DNA of 64,000 nucleotides, from NCBI RefSeq assembly GCF_001675165.1, contig NZ_LROS01000009.1:1-64000 (forward strand), written 5' to 3'. The first letter of the stretch is position 1. Each line of letters opens with the position of its first letter. Source of the DNA: Clostridium ragsdalei P11. Its GTDB lineage: Bacteria > Bacillota > Clostridia > Clostridiales > Clostridiaceae. The notes below the pieces were generated by a model. The model did no database searches, was not told the DNA's origin, and saw nothing but the letters and a program-made list of their open reading frames with translations. The translations under genes were made by a program, and so were the position numbers. Shown piece after piece: positions 44,151-53,592 of the stretch.

Positions 44151-45581
44151 TTAACATGGATGATATACTTTGAATACTAATTTATTATCTTGCTTATAAG
44201 CTTTTATAAATCCACCATGAAGTTTTACTATGTTTTTAACAATTGATAAACCTAAACCGCTGCCTTCTTTTTGTCTAGATGAGTCTTTTTTATATAATCT
44301 TTCAAAGAAGTTTTCCAGATCATCCTTTGAGATTGGATCATTAGGAATGTTTGACACTGAAAGTACTGCATAAGGCGTATTATTAAAAATTTCTTTACTA
44401 ATATCAAACTCCACAACTGTATTTTCTTTGGAATATTTAAATGCATTACTTAAGAGATTATTCACCACTCTTAAAAATAAATTAGGATCTACTTCAATAT
44501 AAATAGATTCCTGGGGCAGATTAATTGAAAGCTTTAATCCCTTTTGTGTGAATTCGTCTTCCTCTTCTTCAGCTATCTGTCTTGCAAGTTCATTTAACTC
44601 AAGTTTCTGCTTTTCAAGTATGATATCATTTGAAGAGAGCTTTGAGTATTCAAAAAAATCATCAAGCATGTTTTTTAAATAAATACCTTTCTTATCCATT
44701 ATGTCAACGTAATTATCAAGCTCACTTTTTGACCCATACTTGTTATTTTTAATCATATTTATATATCCAAGTATAGTAGTTAATGGAGTTCTCAAGTCAT
44801 GAGATATATTGGTCATGAATTCGTTTCTGCTTTTTTCTTCTTTCTCAATTTTTGAAGCCATGTAGTTTATGTCTTTTGCAAGTTCACCTAATTCATTTTT
44901 GTATTTTAATGGAACACGATTGGATAAGCTGCCTTCTGCAATATTTCTAACTGTTGATTTTATTTTAGATATATAGGAAATACGCTTCCATATGAGCAAG
45001 AAAAAAATAATTGCAAAAGTTACAATCCATAGTATGCCTACACTGTTTTCAGTGTCTAATTTTCCATAACCTATATATATATAATATAAATAGTATCCAT
45101 CTTTTAAGTAATCACATCTGGTTATTTTACATAAGTTATCTCTACCAGTATTTAAAAATTTAAATGTATTTTTACCGTCTACAATTTCATGAATATCTAT
45201 ATTTTTAATTTCTCTATTATTTGCAGCTATTACTGTTCCATCTTTTTTTACCACAAAAATATAACATGACATATCAAATTCTCTATCCATATATTTTTGT
45301 AGTTTGCTGGAATTATTAATATCCATGTTTTTTAAATCATCTTCAATCCTAGAAACCATATGAGCATGTATATATATAGGAGTGTCTTTAGAATTATTCA
45401 AAAATGATCCTAAAATATATTCCTTTAAAAAAACTACAAGCATAAATGATATAAGTCCAGAAACAATTGCGCAAAAAACTAATTCACTCCTAAGCTTAAA
45501 TATTCTTTTTAATTTTAAAGTTACGGAAAATAGTATTATAACAATAATAAGTTCAAATATCGTTCTCAATTTTATAACCAA
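44151..45581 (-). CDS. Sensor histidine kinase
   Basis: The protein has two transmembrane helices flanking an extracellular sensor (about residues 65-175), a HAMP-like linker, a HisKA domain (NISHDLRTPLTTILGYI) and an HATPase_c domain (NNLLSNAFKYS; GSGLGLSIVKNIVKLHGG). The frame opens with TTG at 45581; a second TTG at 45569 is better spaced from GGGGAG. Its 5' end overlaps the end of a damaged response regulator gene, so its normal partner is probably non-functional. It lies downstream of an ABC exporter pair. Confidence 0.88.
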   Translation of the reverse strand: MVIKLRTIFELIIVIILFSVTLKLKRIFKLRSELVFCAIVSGLISFMLVVFLKEYILGSFLNNSKDTPIYIHAHMVSRIEDDLKNMDINNSSKLQKYMDREFDMSCYIFVVKKDGTVIAANNREIKNIDIHEIVDGKNTFKFLNTGRDNLCKITRCDYLKDGYYLYYIYIGYGKLDTENSVGILWIVTFAIIFFLLIWKRISYISKIKSTVRNIAEGSLSNRVPLKYKNELGELAKDINYMASKIEKEEKSRNEFMTNISHDLRTPLTTILGYINMIKNNKYGSKSELDNYVDIMDKKGIYLKNMLDDFFEYSKLSSNDIILEKQKLELNELARQIAEEEEDEFTQKGLKLSINLPQESIYIEVDPNLFLRVVNNLLSNAFKYSKENTVVEFDISKEIFNNTPYAVLSVSNIPNDPISKDDLENFFERLYKKDSSRQKEGSGLGLSIVKNIVKLHGGFIKAYKQDNKLVFKVYHPC

Positions 45582-45825
45582 CTCCCCAGATAGTTTTTAT
45601 ATATTTGCCCTTCTTAATGTTATCACCTAGCTTGTTCCTCAAATTTTTAACATGCATGGTTACAGTATTGTCATTTTCCATAAATGTATCTTTCCAAAGC
45701 ATTTCATAAAGCATTTTGGTTGAGTACACCCTGCCTTTATTTGATGCCAGTGTGTATAAAATTTCATTTACAAGCATTTCTCTTATATCTTTGTCATCAT
45801 CTATTATCAATATATTTTCTTTCAT
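45553..45825 (-). pseudogene. Internally deleted OmpR-type response regulator
   Basis: The frame opens MKENILIIDDDKDIREML, the start of a receiver domain. At about residue 21 it passes directly into a winged-helix DNA-binding domain (LYTLASNKGRVYSTKMLYEM ... VTMHVKNLRNKLGD ... IWGVGYK). Roughly 100-130 residues, including the phosphoacceptor Asp and dimer face, are missing. The fusion keeps the frame and a stop, so a 91-residue DNA-binding protein could still be made; it might be constitutive or inert. Deletion by short homology (AATGAA-like) is plausible. Confidence 0.75.
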
Positions 45826-45882
45826 AACCATCACCCAATTCAAAATTATATCACTTTTTATTTATACATATTTAGAAAACAG

Positions 45883-47043
45883 CTAATCAAGATCTCTCTT
45901 TCCAAAAACATAAGTACTTAAAAACATCATAACTAAAGTCCACAGAAGACATACAATCAAAACAAAACACACATTTATACTACTAGCAAGTTTTAAAGAA
46001 ATATCTCCGGATAAGGTACCCAAACTATCAACTATATATGGGATAGGTAAAAACTTTACAAAAACGCCATATTTAGCTGCTGCAAGATATTTACCTGAAA
46101 AACAAAAGAGGTACCAAAATTGTGTTCCTGCAATTAGTATGAAGCTTGCAAGCGATGAAATAAGTGAATTCCTGCAAATAGTTGATATAAACATAATTAT
46201 TGATATAATAGCTATTGAAATAACTATTAAAATTAATATAAGTTGAAGAATTACACTCCAAACAGGAATTATTGACATACTTCCACTTACGTACTTCATT
46301 TGAGAAGCCACTGGACTTAAAGGTAGTGATTTATCTAAAACATATTTTGCACCTACATCAAAAGGTAATCTACAATCTGAAAAGCCTAAGTGGATTCCAG
46401 CTTCCACTATAAATACTATGGTACTTATAATTATAGTGCCTGCATTTAAAATCACTGAAACAATAAACTTGGATGTTATGATTTTTTTTCTTGAAATAGG
46501 TTTAGTAATTAAAGCCTTAATTGTATTGGGTGAATATTCCCCTGATACTATATCAGATGACAATACAATAGGAATAATCAAAAAAAGCAATACAAAATAT
46601 TGTAAAATACCTATAGCTGCATACATTCCCTTTGGTGCTAACTCACTTTTTTCTATATTGTGTTCTTTTTCATATTTCAATTGAAGTATTTTGTAATCAT
46701 TTTTAGGATTATTTTCTTTTTCCAATTTTTGAATTTGTTTATCTAATTTTGATTTATCATAGTTATTTATTTGATTTAGCATGTCTTCTTTGTCATCTAT
46801 TTCTTTTTGGGTCTCCAATATATCTCTAGAAATATCTGCCTTTTTAAATTCAGTATCAGCTTTAGTTTTGTCTATCTTTAGACTGTTAAGAAGAACTTTA
46901 TCTTTTTGAATTTGTACTTCTACAGTATCTATTTTTGAGATTCTCATTAATCCAAAAGCTATTGTAACAATGAGAATGACAATAAGCGCAATTTTCTTTT
47001 TCATCATAACTCTTTTAAGTTCCTGCCATATATATTTACTCAT
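45883..47043 (-). CDS. ABC-2-type transporter permease
   Basis: About 386 residues. One N-terminal helix precedes a long extracytoplasmic Lys/Glu-rich coiled-coil region (about 30-125), and five or more helices follow in the C-terminal part. LVSIITKPISRKKII-like and SGEYSPNTIKALITKPIS segments are typical of ABC-2 exporters. The start is ATG at 47043. Partner of the ATPase gene just upstream (overlap of 8 bases). Probably exports a peptide or antibiotic, in line with the kinase and regulator downstream. Confidence 0.82.
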   Translation of the reverse strand: MSKYIWQELKRVMMKKKIALIVILIVTIAFGLMRISKIDTVEVQIQKDKVLLNSLKIDKTKADTEFKKADISRDILETQKEIDDKEDMLNQINNYDKSKLDKQIQKLEKENNPKNDYKILQLKYEKEHNIEKSELAPKGMYAAIGILQYFVLLFLIIPIVLSSDIVSGEYSPNTIKALITKPISRKKIITSKFIVSVILNAGTIIISTIVFIVEAGIHLGFSDCRLPFDVGAKYVLDKSLPLSPVASQMKYVSGSMSIIPVWSVILQLILILIVISIAIISIIMFISTICRNSLISSLASFILIAGTQFWYLFCFSGKYLAAAKYGVFVKFLPIPYIVDSLGTLSGDISLKLASSINVCFVLIVCLLWTLVMMFLSTYVFGKRDLD

Positions 47044-47965
47044 CACTATCTTCCCCCATCATCTTTATAAATTTATCTTCTAAATTTTGCTTTACTTCAA
47101 AGAAACCTTCTATTTTTATTCCAGCCTCATGTAAATTTTTTAATATATCAAAAATATCATGTAACTCAGTATTTATTAAAATTGAAATACCATTATTTTC
47201 TACTTTTAATAATTTTACATCAGGTATATTTTGAATAATTTCTGATGATTTTTCTGGGAAATTAGTTTTTATAAACATATTTTTTTCACTGCTAGACTTT
47301 TCTTTATCACCTATTTCCTGAATATTAATAATTTTTCCGTCATCTATAAATACAATTTTTGTACATATATTTTCTATTTCACTTAAGATATGTGAAGATA
47401 TAAAAACACTTACTCCTTTTTCTTTAGCTAAAGTGTTTATAGTATTTTTAAGTTCAAAAACTCCCATGGGATCCAGTCCATTTGTAGGCTCATCTAGTAT
47501 TAGTAATGATATATTTCCCATCAGTGCTTCTGCAAGTCCCAGTCTTTGTTTCATCCCTAGAGAATATTTTTTTACCTTTTCATCAATTTTTTCACCTAAA
47601 TTAGATGATTTTACAGCACCTTCTATTTGATCTTTTGTTACATCTTTAAGTACGCTTGATATATAATTTAGGTTTTGCCTTCCTGTCATATATCCATACA
47701 TCACTGGTGTTTCCACTACTGATCCAACATTTTTTAAAGCTTCTTCTCTTTCAGTTTTAAGATTTTTTCCACAGATTATAACTTCACCTTCATCGGGAAA
47801 CAACATGCTTGTTATAATCTTAATTAATGTGGTCTTGCCTGCCCCGTTTCTTCCTACAAAACCACATATCTCGCCCTTATTTATAGAAAAATTAACATCA
47901 GTTAATACCTGCTTTTTACCTCTCTTTTTAGAAATGTTTTTTAATTCTAAAACTTTCTCCGCCAT
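47036..47965 (-). CDS. ABC exporter ATPase
   Basis: About 309 residues: Walker A GRNGAGKTTLIK, Q-loop, signature SLGMKQRLGLAEALMG and Walker B LLILDEPTNGLDPMG, then a C-terminal extension of about 90 residues as in bacitracin/lantibiotic-type exporters. The most likely start is ATG at 47965, 9 bases from AGAGG. First gene of an apparent exporter-regulator operon. Confidence 0.87.
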   Translation of the reverse strand: MAEKVLELKNISKKRGKKQVLTDVNFSINKGEICGFVGRNGAGKTTLIKIITSMLFPDEGEVIICGKNLKTEREEALKNVGSVVETPVMYGYMTGRQNLNYISSVLKDVTKDQIEGAVKSSNLGEKIDEKVKKYSLGMKQRLGLAEALMGNISLLILDEPTNGLDPMGVFELKNTINTLAKEKGVSVFISSHILSEIENICTKIVFIDDGKIINIQEIGDKEKSSSEKNMFIKTNFPEKSSEIIQNIPDVKLLKVENNGISILINTELHDIFDILKNLHEAGIKIEGFFEVKQNLEDKFIKMMGEDSDE

Positions 47966-48100
47966 TTTCATCATCCTCTTTTAATATATTTTATTTGCTA
48001 CCAATATTTACAATTATAAAAGGTAAAAATATATTAAAAGTATATTAAAAATAAAGAAAAAATAAATTTATTACAAAAGGGCCCTACCTAAATATGGATA

Positions 48101-48253
48101 TTAGTCAATTAATTTATGTCTTATTATTGGATTATTTGTTAGGTAATTTTTTGATATTTTCTCAGTATTTTTTCGAAAAAAATAAGACCTGCCGTCATAA
48201 GCATGTCTTGATTCTAATTGAATTTTCTTAGTTTCAATTCTCTTTTTACTCAT
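48101..48253 (-). CDS. Small hypothetical ORF (50 aa), possibly relic
   Basis: A 50-residue frame, MSKKRIETKKIQLESRHAYD..., begins 8 bases from GGAAGGAT and is basic and polar. It lies downstream of the truncated acetyltransferase in a decayed stretch (47998-48518). It could be genuine or a leftover C-terminal piece. No family recognised. Confidence 0.35.
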   Translation of the reverse strand: MSKKRIETKKIQLESRHAYDGRSYFFRKNTEKISKNYLTNNPIIRHKLID

Positions 48254-48339
48254 AAAATTATCCTTCCAAATTTAATTTTTTTAGATACTTTAAAGATTCC
48301 AACTGGTCATTCGGGTAACCTTCCAAAATAAAAGCACCT

Positions 48340-48489
48340 TTATAATTGAAGATTATTATAACAAGCAATTGTATGAAAATCTTGTAAGTTAGGATTTTCT
48401 AATTCGCACTCCATTCTATTCCAACCAACCGATTGACGTAAATCTGCTAAATTCGAAACTGATATTTTCTCATTTATCCGATAATCCAT
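48340..48489 (-). pseudogene. Truncated GNAT acetyltransferase, N-terminal 49 residues
   Basis: A good ribosome site (GGGGG) precedes MDYRINEKISVSNLADLRQS, then VGWNRMECELENPNLQDFHT, a GNAT N-terminus of the 'LRxSVGW' type. It stops at TAA after IACYNNLQL, before the acetyl-CoA-binding motif. The following 80 bases encode a short peptide piece in another frame. The functional family length is about 140 residues, so this is a broken gene. Confidence 0.6.
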
Positions 48490-48518
48490 TGCCTATCCCC
48501 CTATAATTTAATGTAATT

Positions 48519-48947
48519 CTAATTTTTTAATTCAATTGTTTGTATCTTTCCATCAAGATTTATGGTGACTTTTATTACTTCGTCTTTATCCTCCGTTGCT
48601 CCACCTGTACTACTTGATGTCATAGTATAAGTTCTTTTCCTTGGAGAGTTTTGCCCTATACTTCCACCTCCAGCACTACTTTTATACGATATTTGCAGAT
48701 GTTTTACCGAAGATAAGTCAGATATATTTTTCTTATAGGTTACTGTAAATGTATCGTTAGAATTACCTTCATAATGTAGCTTGTCATCTTTCTTAGTAAA
48801 TGTGTCTATAGAATTCACCTTATATTGGACAGTCCAAAATTCATTTTCTCCTTTATAAGTGTAGTTGTGTTTAATTACGTCTTTATTTGAACAACCTGCA
48901 ACCATAAACAACATTATAGTGATTAAAATTATGGCTATTTTTCTCAC
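48519..48947 (-). CDS. Small lipoprotein
   Basis: About 142 residues with a signal peptide and lipobox ending MVAGCSN. The mature part has two Gly/Ser/Thr-rich segments (SAGGGSIGQNSPRKR; TMTSSSTGGATEDKD) around beta-strand-rich sequence. The start is GTG at 48947, behind GGGGGAG. No family recognised; probably exported and membrane-anchored. Confidence 0.65.
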   Translation of the reverse strand: MRKIAIILITIMLFMVAGCSNKDVIKHNYTYKGENEFWTVQYKVNSIDTFTKKDDKLHYEGNSNDTFTVTYKKNISDLSSVKHLQISYKSSAGGGSIGQNSPRKRTYTMTSSSTGGATEDKDEVIKVTINLDGKIQTIELKN

Positions 48948-49142
48948 ACTATACTCCCCCACTCTTTTTTATAATTAATGAACAATATTCTGACACTATG
49001 AAAAGTTATTTTCATAGCCTTAAACTATTGAATTATATTATTTCATCAACACATCTTAAAAATGAAAGATATATGAATAACACAAGAAATAAATCATTGT
49101 TATATATGATAACTATCTACTAGGATTGTACTTAAGATTATT

Positions 49143-49238
49143 CTATTTTATGAGGAGTGTATCAGCATCAGATATGGCTATATTGGTGATATCCTTTCTA
49201 ATGGCAGTTTCATCAACAAAAGATTTAGAGGAATAATT
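49143..49238 (-). repeat. 94-bp direct repeat, copy 1 (coding relic)
   Basis: Identical in layout to 50339-50434, with 8 or so substitutions. On the minus strand both read a common C-terminal peptide, DETAIRKD(I/T)TNIAISDAD then TLLIK, ending in a stop codon. It probably derives from the 3' end of a lost gene. The remaining bases of 48963-49286 show nothing. Confidence 0.6.
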
Positions 49239-49286
49239 CTAAGTTATATAAATCTACTATTTATATAACTACCTTAAATTTAAAAA

Positions 49287-49607
49287 TCACTTTTTCTTTT
49301 TTACTTTTGGATAAGAAAGTTCTTCATACATCTCTGTTATCAGTTTGTATAATAACTCTTTGTTATCAACATTGTGAACCAAAAGCATTGGTTTTGCACC
49401 ATCATATGGCAATTCCTCTGTTCCCCCTAACATCAACTGTTTGCTGGATTTAGTTATCTTAACCAAAAAACGGTCATCATATATTCCTCCAAAAATTTTC
49501 CCCTGAAAATATAATATATATTCCCCCATCATTTTTCTATAGGAAATATTATTCAGTGTATCTAACTGTCCAATGATAAAATCTAAATACTCTTGACTAG
49601 AAGCCAT
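49287..49607 (-). CDS. TfoX/Sxy N-terminal-domain protein
   Basis: This 106-residue protein has the TfoX_N features RKMMGEYILYFQGKIFGGIY and KPMLLVHNVD. The N-terminal domain of the competence regulator Sxy occurs alone in many bacteria with unknown role. Site CCTCC complement lies before the start. It sits between two 94-bp direct repeats. Confidence 0.8.
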   Translation of the reverse strand: MASSQEYLDFIIGQLDTLNNISYRKMMGEYILYFQGKIFGGIYDDRFLVKITKSSKQLMLGGTEELPYDGAKPMLLVHNVDNKELLYKLITEMYEELSYPKVKKKK

Positions 49608-49671
49608 ATCCTATTTCCTCCAGTTATTTTTAAATTTACAATCTAAAAAAGAACAAGAACTTATTAATATA

Positions 49672-50199
49672 TTACGAATTAATATAAGTTATTATGTTTT
49701 CTATATTTTTCTTATTTGTATAATCTACTGGTTTATCATATATAGAAAGCATACCTATTTCATCAGACGATAAATCTTCCTGCTTTTTATTTTTTATTTT
49801 CCATTTCAATAGTGTCATAAGAAATTTATCAAAAATATTTAGTTTACTATAATTAAATCCACCTCTTAAATAGAAAAATTTGATAGACTTTTGTTGATCT
49901 GTAGTAAAGTTTTTATTTCTAACTTCAGTTATCACTTCATCTCTTGAAGGTGATGCCCCTGTGGCAAAAACTACAATCTTTTTATTTCTTAATTTATTAA
50001 AGTTTTTTGTGATTAAATTTATGCCAATAATGCCTACTGCATACAAACTACCACCATAAATTATGGTATCATATTTAGCCAGCATATTAATATTAACATT
50101 TGCTGCATCAAAAATATCTGCTGATAATTCTTTTGAAATCCACTCTGCATATTTCTTTGTAAAACCTGTTTTTGATTTATATATTACTACTATTTTCAT
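49672..50199 (-). CDS. Flavodoxin-domain protein
   Basis: About 175 residues. The N-terminus (MKIVVIYKSKTGFTKKYAEW) is the flavodoxin FMN phosphate loop (TGFTKK-type). The C-terminal part resembles HemG-like protoporphyrinogen oxidases. The start is probably ATG at 50199 (50211 is the longer alternative). Function: electron transfer with FMN or heme-pathway chemistry; partner unknown. Confidence 0.75.
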   Translation of the reverse strand: MKIVVIYKSKTGFTKKYAEWISKELSADIFDAANVNINMLAKYDTIIYGGSLYAVGIIGINLITKNFNKLRNKKIVVFATGASPSRDEVITEVRNKNFTTDQQKSIKFFYLRGGFNYSKLNIFDKFLMTLLKWKIKNKKQEDLSSDEIGMLSIYDKPVDYTNKKNIENIITYINS

Positions 50200-50338
50200 A
50201 CTTATATACATTCCCTATCTCTCTTATGTATTATATAAATTCCCAGTTTTAATATTATAGCCTAATATTTATATAACATACCATATTATTAAATTTTAAA
50301 AAAGCATTCATATATTTGAATTCAATAACTTTAGTTGA

Positions 50339-50434
50339 TTATTTTATGAGGAGTGTATCAGCATCAGATATGGCTATATTTATGATATCCTTTCTAATGG
50401 CAGTTTCATCAACGAGATATTTAGCGAAATAATT
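50339..50434 (-). repeat. 94-bp direct repeat, copy 2 (coding relic)
   Basis: Matches copy 1 at 49143-49238. Read on the minus strand, its upstream continuation adds VKEVGNYFAKYLVDETAIRK before the shared end; a TAG stop interrupts it further upstream. It lies 54 bases past the hsdR stop. Confidence 0.6.
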
Positions 50435-50487
50435 TCCTACTTCTTTAACCTATAGGTATCGTATATACTCCCTGATATACATTAGCT

Positions 50488-53400
50488 TTAATCATACTTT
50501 TCTTTCGTCTCAGCTATCAACTCTGGCAATTTATGCGTTAATTTCATCATATGTTTTAACTTATTACCTGCTGATTTATCCTCTGCCGCATCATAGTTAA
50601 CATTTTGGGTTAGTTCATCTCTATAAGGTATCCTCTTAGGTTCTGCCACTGAAAAGGCATTTACAGATTTGAAAAGCCATTCTCTATCAATTCCCCATCT
50701 GTCCGCTAAATCATTAACATCGGCTTTTAATTTATTCTGTTTCCAAATATCAAAGGCCTCATCAAAATTTAAGTTGTAGGGCAAATTTCCAGTTATTAAT
50801 TCAGTATCTACAAACTCCTTCAATAGATGTGCTTTACTATCTTCACCCATATCACTCAGTTCTTGAATTTGCTCATAAATTATACGCCGTGTTTCCCCAT
50901 CTACTGTTTGCATACCATCCACATTGCTCACCTTGGAGCCAATCAATTCAAGTATATGTGATGCATCAATTACTTGTGTACCTGCTAACTTTGTTTTTCC
51001 AATAAGAGGTTTAACAATGCTTGGTATAGGATCACCTGTCCCACCTTTACCTATCAAATTTTTATACGCACCTCTATATTTTAACCAGGTATGCTCCTCA
51101 ATACCAAAAGTACTATCCTCCCATTTATATTGATAATATTGTTCCACTAAATTGAATTGTTCATATGCATCTTTAAATGCAGTAATAAACTTATCTTTCT
51201 CTTCTTTCACATCTTTTATTATTTGCCACTGCGAAGGATCTTTAAGTGACTTAACCATTTTCAACGCATTTATCTTGAATTTTTCAACCGCTGCCTTATA
51301 TGTATCAACGATTGCTTTGCTATTGCTGCCTCCACTACCATATAATTTCAACGCAATTGTTACTGCTTCTTTTGTAAGCCCTGGATACTGAAAGTTAACA
51401 ATTGTTCCAAATTCTTTATCCCTTCCAAATACACGATTTGTACGGGAATATGCCTGGATTAAGTCCTGTAGTTCCAGTTTTCTATCAACATACAGCGTAT
51501 TCAATCGTTTAGAGTCATATCCTGTGAGTAATTGCTTTGCAACAATCACAAGGTCTATATTCTTTTTATTACGTCCACTTCCACCACGGGCTGCACGTTC
51601 CACTATATCTTCAAAATATGCATTCTCACCATGCTTTTTATCACCGGCAATAAATTCAATACCTGTAAACTCAGAGTAATCCTTAAACATTCCTTCAATG
51701 ATTTTTGATGAAATATTATAAGTATCACTATAATTTTCATTTTCAAAACTGAAGGTCATGGCAATATTTAGTTTTTTCCCACGTTCATCTAATTGCTTCT
51801 TAAATTCATCATAGAAAGCTACTACCCGCCTTTTGTACTCAACTGTTAAAATAGCATTAAATTTTCTTTCTTTAGACTGATTCTCCCAGTTATTTAATAT
51901 TTCCTCAACAACTCTTGGAATATGTGTTTCATCTTGATAGGTTAAAATGTTTCTTTTTTTAGCCTGCCTTTCCACTTCTGTTTCAGACAATGCTTGTACC
52001 TTCCGTTCAAGCTCTCTATCTGAAAGCTCCGGGTGCTCTTCTTTCATTTTTTCTACTAACTGTTCTCTTAAATCTTCATAACTTTTAAATTCACCAGTAT
52101 TGATATAATCCACATAAAACCCTAAAACATTCCCATCTGAAATTGCCTCGTCAATGGTATATTCATGAAGTTTCGGTCCAAATAGCTTTTCCGTAGTGTT
52201 AATTACTTCACTTTTCTCATTTATTTTACCTTTAACATTATTTTCATCAAATAAAGGTGTTCCCGTAAAACCATAGAAAAGACCATTTTTTCTAAAATAA
52301 TTTTTAATTGTCCCCATCATCTGACCCATTGTTGTTCGATGAGCTTCATCTACAATAAATACAATTCTTTTATCTGCCACTGTATTGTCCTTAGCTTCTT
52401 CTAATTCCTTTACAAGTGCATTAAGTTTAAATGTTGTTGTAACTATAATTCCTGACTTCTGTGATTTAAGCTGCTTTTTTAATTGATAGGTATGTTTGGT
52501 GTCATCCACAGTTACTGGTTCATAAGCTGCATATGCCTTAAAATTATCGCTAGTAGTCCTATCTAGTTCTCGTCTATCAACTAAAAATACTACCTTATCA
52601 AACCCTGCGCGGGTAGATAAAAACAAGGCTGTCTTAAAACTAGTAATTGTTTTTCCAGAACCAGTTGTATGCCAAACAAAGCCTCCATGGGGTATACCAT
52701 TATTATCCCATCCAAAAGCAGCACCTTCCACAGCTTGCAATGCGTAAACCTGATATGGTCGCATTAGCATATGCTTCCTGTTTTCCTCTTCTTTCGCCTC
52801 ATCAATTACCAGGTAATCTCCAACCATTTGATGTGCCATAGGTATCATTAAGAAATGTTGAATCACTTTTTTCCAATCATTTATCGGTTTATTCTTTTTA
52901 TCTGCCCAATGAAAAACAAAGGATGGATTAAAAGCATCAACAGACTTTGGTGTCGCAAAATAACGAGTTTCAATCTCTGTAGTAATTACCATCATCTGTG
53001 AGAATGCCATGAAGTTATTGCAGTATTCACCATCCCTATAGTACCTCTTAAACTGTTCATAGGCTTCATCTAACGACTTATCCGTGCGTTTTTGTTCTAT
53101 ATTAATTAGTGGTAAGCCATTAATTAGTAATACTATATCAAATCGATTATCACCCGGAGTTACTACCTCTCTTGCAATACGGTAACTTGAGTCACCGCCT
53201 CTTACCTCTGCCTTTTTGAATATAGTTAAAGTAATCTGTTTCCTGGTTACTTTTGGATTATCATCACGATAAATCCCGTCAATTTTTCCTTTAGCTTCTT
53301 CAATTGACAATATTTTAGCAGCTTCATAGCTATTGCTGATTTGACCTACCTTAGTCATTACCTGTGCAAATTCATTATCTGTTAACTCTACACCTTCAAG

Positions 53401-53577
53401 TTGATCCGCATTTATACGATTTAACTCGCCTCTCCAATGATTAATCAGATCAGATACCGTTACTTTCTTCTTATTTCCATTTAGGTAATCTGGAGCCTTC
53501 CATTTGTATTTTACTAGTTCTTTCACAAAATTCTCCTGAAAAGTCCTTTCAGAAGAATTTTTAGATGCATTACTCAT
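50488..53577 (-). CDS. hsdR: Type I restriction enzyme R subunit
   Basis: This 1029-residue protein has an N-terminal PD-(D/E)XK nuclease (NRFDIVLLINGLPLINIEQK, with the ExK motif), an SF2 translocase with Walker A (HTTGSGKTITSFKTA) and DEAH-box (FIVDEAHRTT), motif VI region (QAYSRTNRVFGR) and a C-terminal helical part. It translocates DNA and cuts at a distance when HsdM/HsdS detect unmethylated sites. Last gene of the hsdM-hsdS-hsdR operon. Confidence 0.92.
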   Translation of the reverse strand: MSNASKNSSERTFQENFVKELVKYKWKAPDYLNGNKKKVTVSDLINHWRGELNRINADQLEGVELTDNEFAQVMTKVGQISNSYEAAKILSIEEAKGKIDGIYRDDNPKVTRKQITLTIFKKAEVRGGDSSYRIAREVVTPGDNRFDIVLLINGLPLINIEQKRTDKSLDEAYEQFKRYYRDGEYCNNFMAFSQMMVITTEIETRYFATPKSVDAFNPSFVFHWADKKNKPINDWKKVIQHFLMIPMAHQMVGDYLVIDEAKEEENRKHMLMRPYQVYALQAVEGAAFGWDNNGIPHGGFVWHTTGSGKTITSFKTALFLSTRAGFDKVVFLVDRRELDRTTSDNFKAYAAYEPVTVDDTKHTYQLKKQLKSQKSGIIVTTTFKLNALVKELEEAKDNTVADKRIVFIVDEAHRTTMGQMMGTIKNYFRKNGLFYGFTGTPLFDENNVKGKINEKSEVINTTEKLFGPKLHEYTIDEAISDGNVLGFYVDYINTGEFKSYEDLREQLVEKMKEEHPELSDRELERKVQALSETEVERQAKKRNILTYQDETHIPRVVEEILNNWENQSKERKFNAILTVEYKRRVVAFYDEFKKQLDERGKKLNIAMTFSFENENYSDTYNISSKIIEGMFKDYSEFTGIEFIAGDKKHGENAYFEDIVERAARGGSGRNKKNIDLVIVAKQLLTGYDSKRLNTLYVDRKLELQDLIQAYSRTNRVFGRDKEFGTIVNFQYPGLTKEAVTIALKLYGSGGSNSKAIVDTYKAAVEKFKINALKMVKSLKDPSQWQIIKDVKEEKDKFITAFKDAYEQFNLVEQYYQYKWEDSTFGIEEHTWLKYRGAYKNLIGKGGTGDPIPSIVKPLIGKTKLAGTQVIDASHILELIGSKVSNVDGMQTVDGETRRIIYEQIQELSDMGEDSKAHLLKEFVDTELITGNLPYNLNFDEAFDIWKQNKLKADVNDLADRWGIDREWLFKSVNAFSVAEPKRIPYRDELTQNVNYDAAEDKSAGNKLKHMMKLTHKLPELIAETKEKYD

Positions 53578-53592
53578 GATTTACGCTCCTCT

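Noticed and set aside
48470-48489. TTTATCCGATAATCCATTGC looks like the end of the structured elements (TTTATCCGATGA...).
   Set aside because: It lies inside the coding start of the truncated acetyltransferase (MDYRINEK), in frame, with no paired stem nearby; the similarity is probably chance.
49145-50436. Plus-strand short frames in the 94-bp repeats (MRSVSASDMAI...) as type I toxins.
   Set aside because: No ribosome site is present, and the minus-strand reading ends both copies at a shared stop after a common peptide, which explains the conservation better.
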